Assembly (NCBI GenBank): GCA_020433455.1
Contig: JAGRCP010000091.1
Span: forward strand, 1 to 64,000
DNA: 64,000 nucleotides
Reading direction: 5' to 3'
DNA from: Caldilineaceae bacterium
GTDB taxonomy: Bacteria > Chloroflexota > Anaerolineae > Caldilineales > Caldilineaceae
Positions 62,912 to 64,000 of the stretch are shown here, piece by piece. The notes beneath the pieces are model-generated. The model had not been told where the DNA came from, ran no database searches, and saw only the letters and a program-made list of their open reading frames with translations. The translations under genes and the position numbers were made by a program. Position 1 is the first letter of the stretch. Each line of letters starts with the position of its first letter.

Positions 62912-63081
62912 AAACCCCCGCATCGAAAGTCGCGGTTTAATCAGAAGCGCGGTCAGGAAAACGCCCGTCCGCGCCCGCGTACAGGAGTTCCTGACGTGCA
63001 GAGGATTCCGGGCGCTTGGGCGATAATAGGAAATAGCCGCAGGATCATTTCAAATCAATTTTAAGGGAGAAGGAAGAAAAC

Positions 63082-64000
63082 ATGAGCGACATTAAATTTG
63101 GCACCGACGGGTGGCGCGGCCGCATCGGCGACGACTACACCTTTGCCAATGCGCGACGCTGCGCCCAGGGCTTTGCCGCCTATCTCGCCGGCCGGGGACT
63201 GGAAGGCGCAACGGTCATCGTCGGCCATGACCGGCGTTTTCAGGCCGAGGACTTCGCCGCGGCCGTAGCGGAAGTGCTGGCGGGCAACGGTTTCGTCGTC
63301 CACCTGACCGACAAGGCCACGCCCACGCCGGTCATCAGCTTTAGCGTGCCCAGCCGGGGCGGCGTGGCCGCGGTCAACATAACCGCCAGCCACAACCCGC
63401 CCCAGGACCTGGGCTTCAAGGTGCGGGACGAGCTGGGCGGAGCCATCGCGCCCGACGGCCTCAAGATCATCGAGTCGCTCATCCCCCCGGCCGATGCGCC
63501 GGACGCCATCAAGATCATGCGCCTTGATGAAGCCCTGGCCACAGAGCGCATCCTCTATTTCGATGCCAAACCCGCCTATCTCGCCCACCTTGCCACGCTC
63601 ATCGACGTGGAGCCCATCAAGGCAGCGGGGCTGACGGTGGTTGTCGATGACATGTGGGGCAACGGCGCGGGCTGGCTGAGTGAGATTCTCGGCGGCGGCG
63701 CCACGGAGATTATCGAGGTGAACGCCGAGCGCAACCCCATCTTCCCCGGCATGTCCCGTCCCGAACCCATCCCGCCTAACGTGGACAACGGACTGGCCGC
63801 GGGGCGTGCGGCCCAGGCGGACTGCGTCTGCATCATGGACGGCGACGCGGATCGTTGCGGCTTCGGCGATGAGAACGGCGAATTTATCGATCAATTGCGG
63901 GTCTACGGCATGCTGGCGTATTATTTTCTGGAAGTACGCGGCGATCGGGGTCCCATCGTCAAGACGCTGAGCACCACTACCATGCTCGACAAGCTGGGCA
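63082..64000 (+). CDS. Phosphoglucomutase/phosphomannomutase family protein, partial
   Basis: The N-terminal 306 residues of an alpha-D-phosphohexomutase; the gene runs off the right edge. It begins [12 protein letters not shown], the active-site serine is Ser103 in TASHNPPQD and the metal-binding loop is Asp253-Gly-Asp255-Ala-Asp257-Arg. It interconverts hexose 1- and 6-phosphates (glucose, mannose or glucosamine). AAGGAAG precedes ATG 63082. It may supply sugar phosphates for the polysaccharide genes, though it lies 30 kb from them. Confidence 0.93.
   Translation, partial: MSDIKFGTDGWRGRIGDDYTFANARRCAQGFAAYLAGRGLEGATVIVGHDRRFQAEDFAAAVAEVLAGNGFVVHLTDKATPTPVISFSVPSRGGVAAVNITASHNPPQDLGFKVRDELGGAIAPDGLKIIESLIPPADAPDAIKIMRLDEALATERILYFDAKPAYLAHLATLIDVEPIKAAGLTVVVDDMWGNGAGWLSEILGGGATEIIEVNAERNPIFPGMSRPEPIPPNVDNGLAAGRAAQADCVCIMDGDADRCGFGDENGEFIDQLRVYGMLAYYFLEVRGDRGPIVKTLSTTTMLDKLG

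Noticed and set aside
63061-63894. A 277-residue minus-strand frame at the right edge
   Set aside because: It is antisense to a phosphomutase gene that has the TASHNP and DGDAD motifs and simply continues past the window.

Overview
The window is a GC-rich bacterial chromosome segment with 46 protein-coding genes (the first and last cut by the window edges), one decayed gene, and no rRNA, tRNA, CRISPR array, prophage or intact insertion sequence that I can see. The best guess for the source is a member of the Chloroflexota (Anaerolineae/Caldilineae-like). This rests on three things: two very large BTAD-STAND-TPR regulators, secreted VCBS and C25 proteins ending in a short YLPL/YLPI tail, and a gene repertoire rich in small-molecule oxidoreductases and glycosyltransferases. 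It is an inference from protein style, not from a marker gene.

Layout. 1-5.0 kb: metabolic singletons (cupin fragment, aldo/keto reductase, EamA transporter, SRPBCC protein, DASS anion transporter, GcvH). 5.1-9.8 kb: a minus-strand operon acpS, AOR-type aldehyde oxidoreductase, thiolase, fused CoA-transferase, with ATGA overlaps. 10-11 kb: PncC/CinA-C and a small protein. 11-15 kb: a giant secreted VCBS-repeat protein. 15.5-32.4 kb: a UvrD-like helicase followed by a long plus-strand cell-surface polysaccharide cluster (methyltransferase, flippase, sulfotransferase, five glycosyltransferases, Gfo/Idh/MocA dehydrogenase, O-antigen-ligase-like protein with TPRs, WecA/MraY-type initiator). 32.4-40.4 kb: cyclophilin lipoprotein, YdeI-like protein, luciferase-like oxidoreductase, ComEC, a nuclease-like/Tudor fusion, DedA-like protein and a frameshifted CBS-domain remnant.

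40.5-52.4 kb is the most unusual part: a secreted CAP-like/FISUMP protein, a divergent HEAGH metalloprotease-like protein, and two AfsR-like STAND regulators. Between the regulators lies a 38-residue gene for a secreted Cys-rich peptide with its own strong ribosome-binding site and terminator, and direct and inverted repeats occupy the control regions. This looks like a possible peptide-and-protease signalling or defence cassette and is the main novelty candidate.

52.4-64 kb: MeaB GTPase, C25 (gingipain-like) peptidase, a PEP-CTERM surface protein, MaoC dehydratase, a membrane-anchored Cas4-like protein, an ABC-2 exporter (two permeases and an ATPase) and the start of a phosphoglucomutase/phosphomannomutase gene.

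Overall the segment is devoted to envelope building: polysaccharide synthesis and export, secreted repeat proteins and surface proteases. Acyl-CoA and aldehyde metabolism and large signal-integrating regulators make up the rest.
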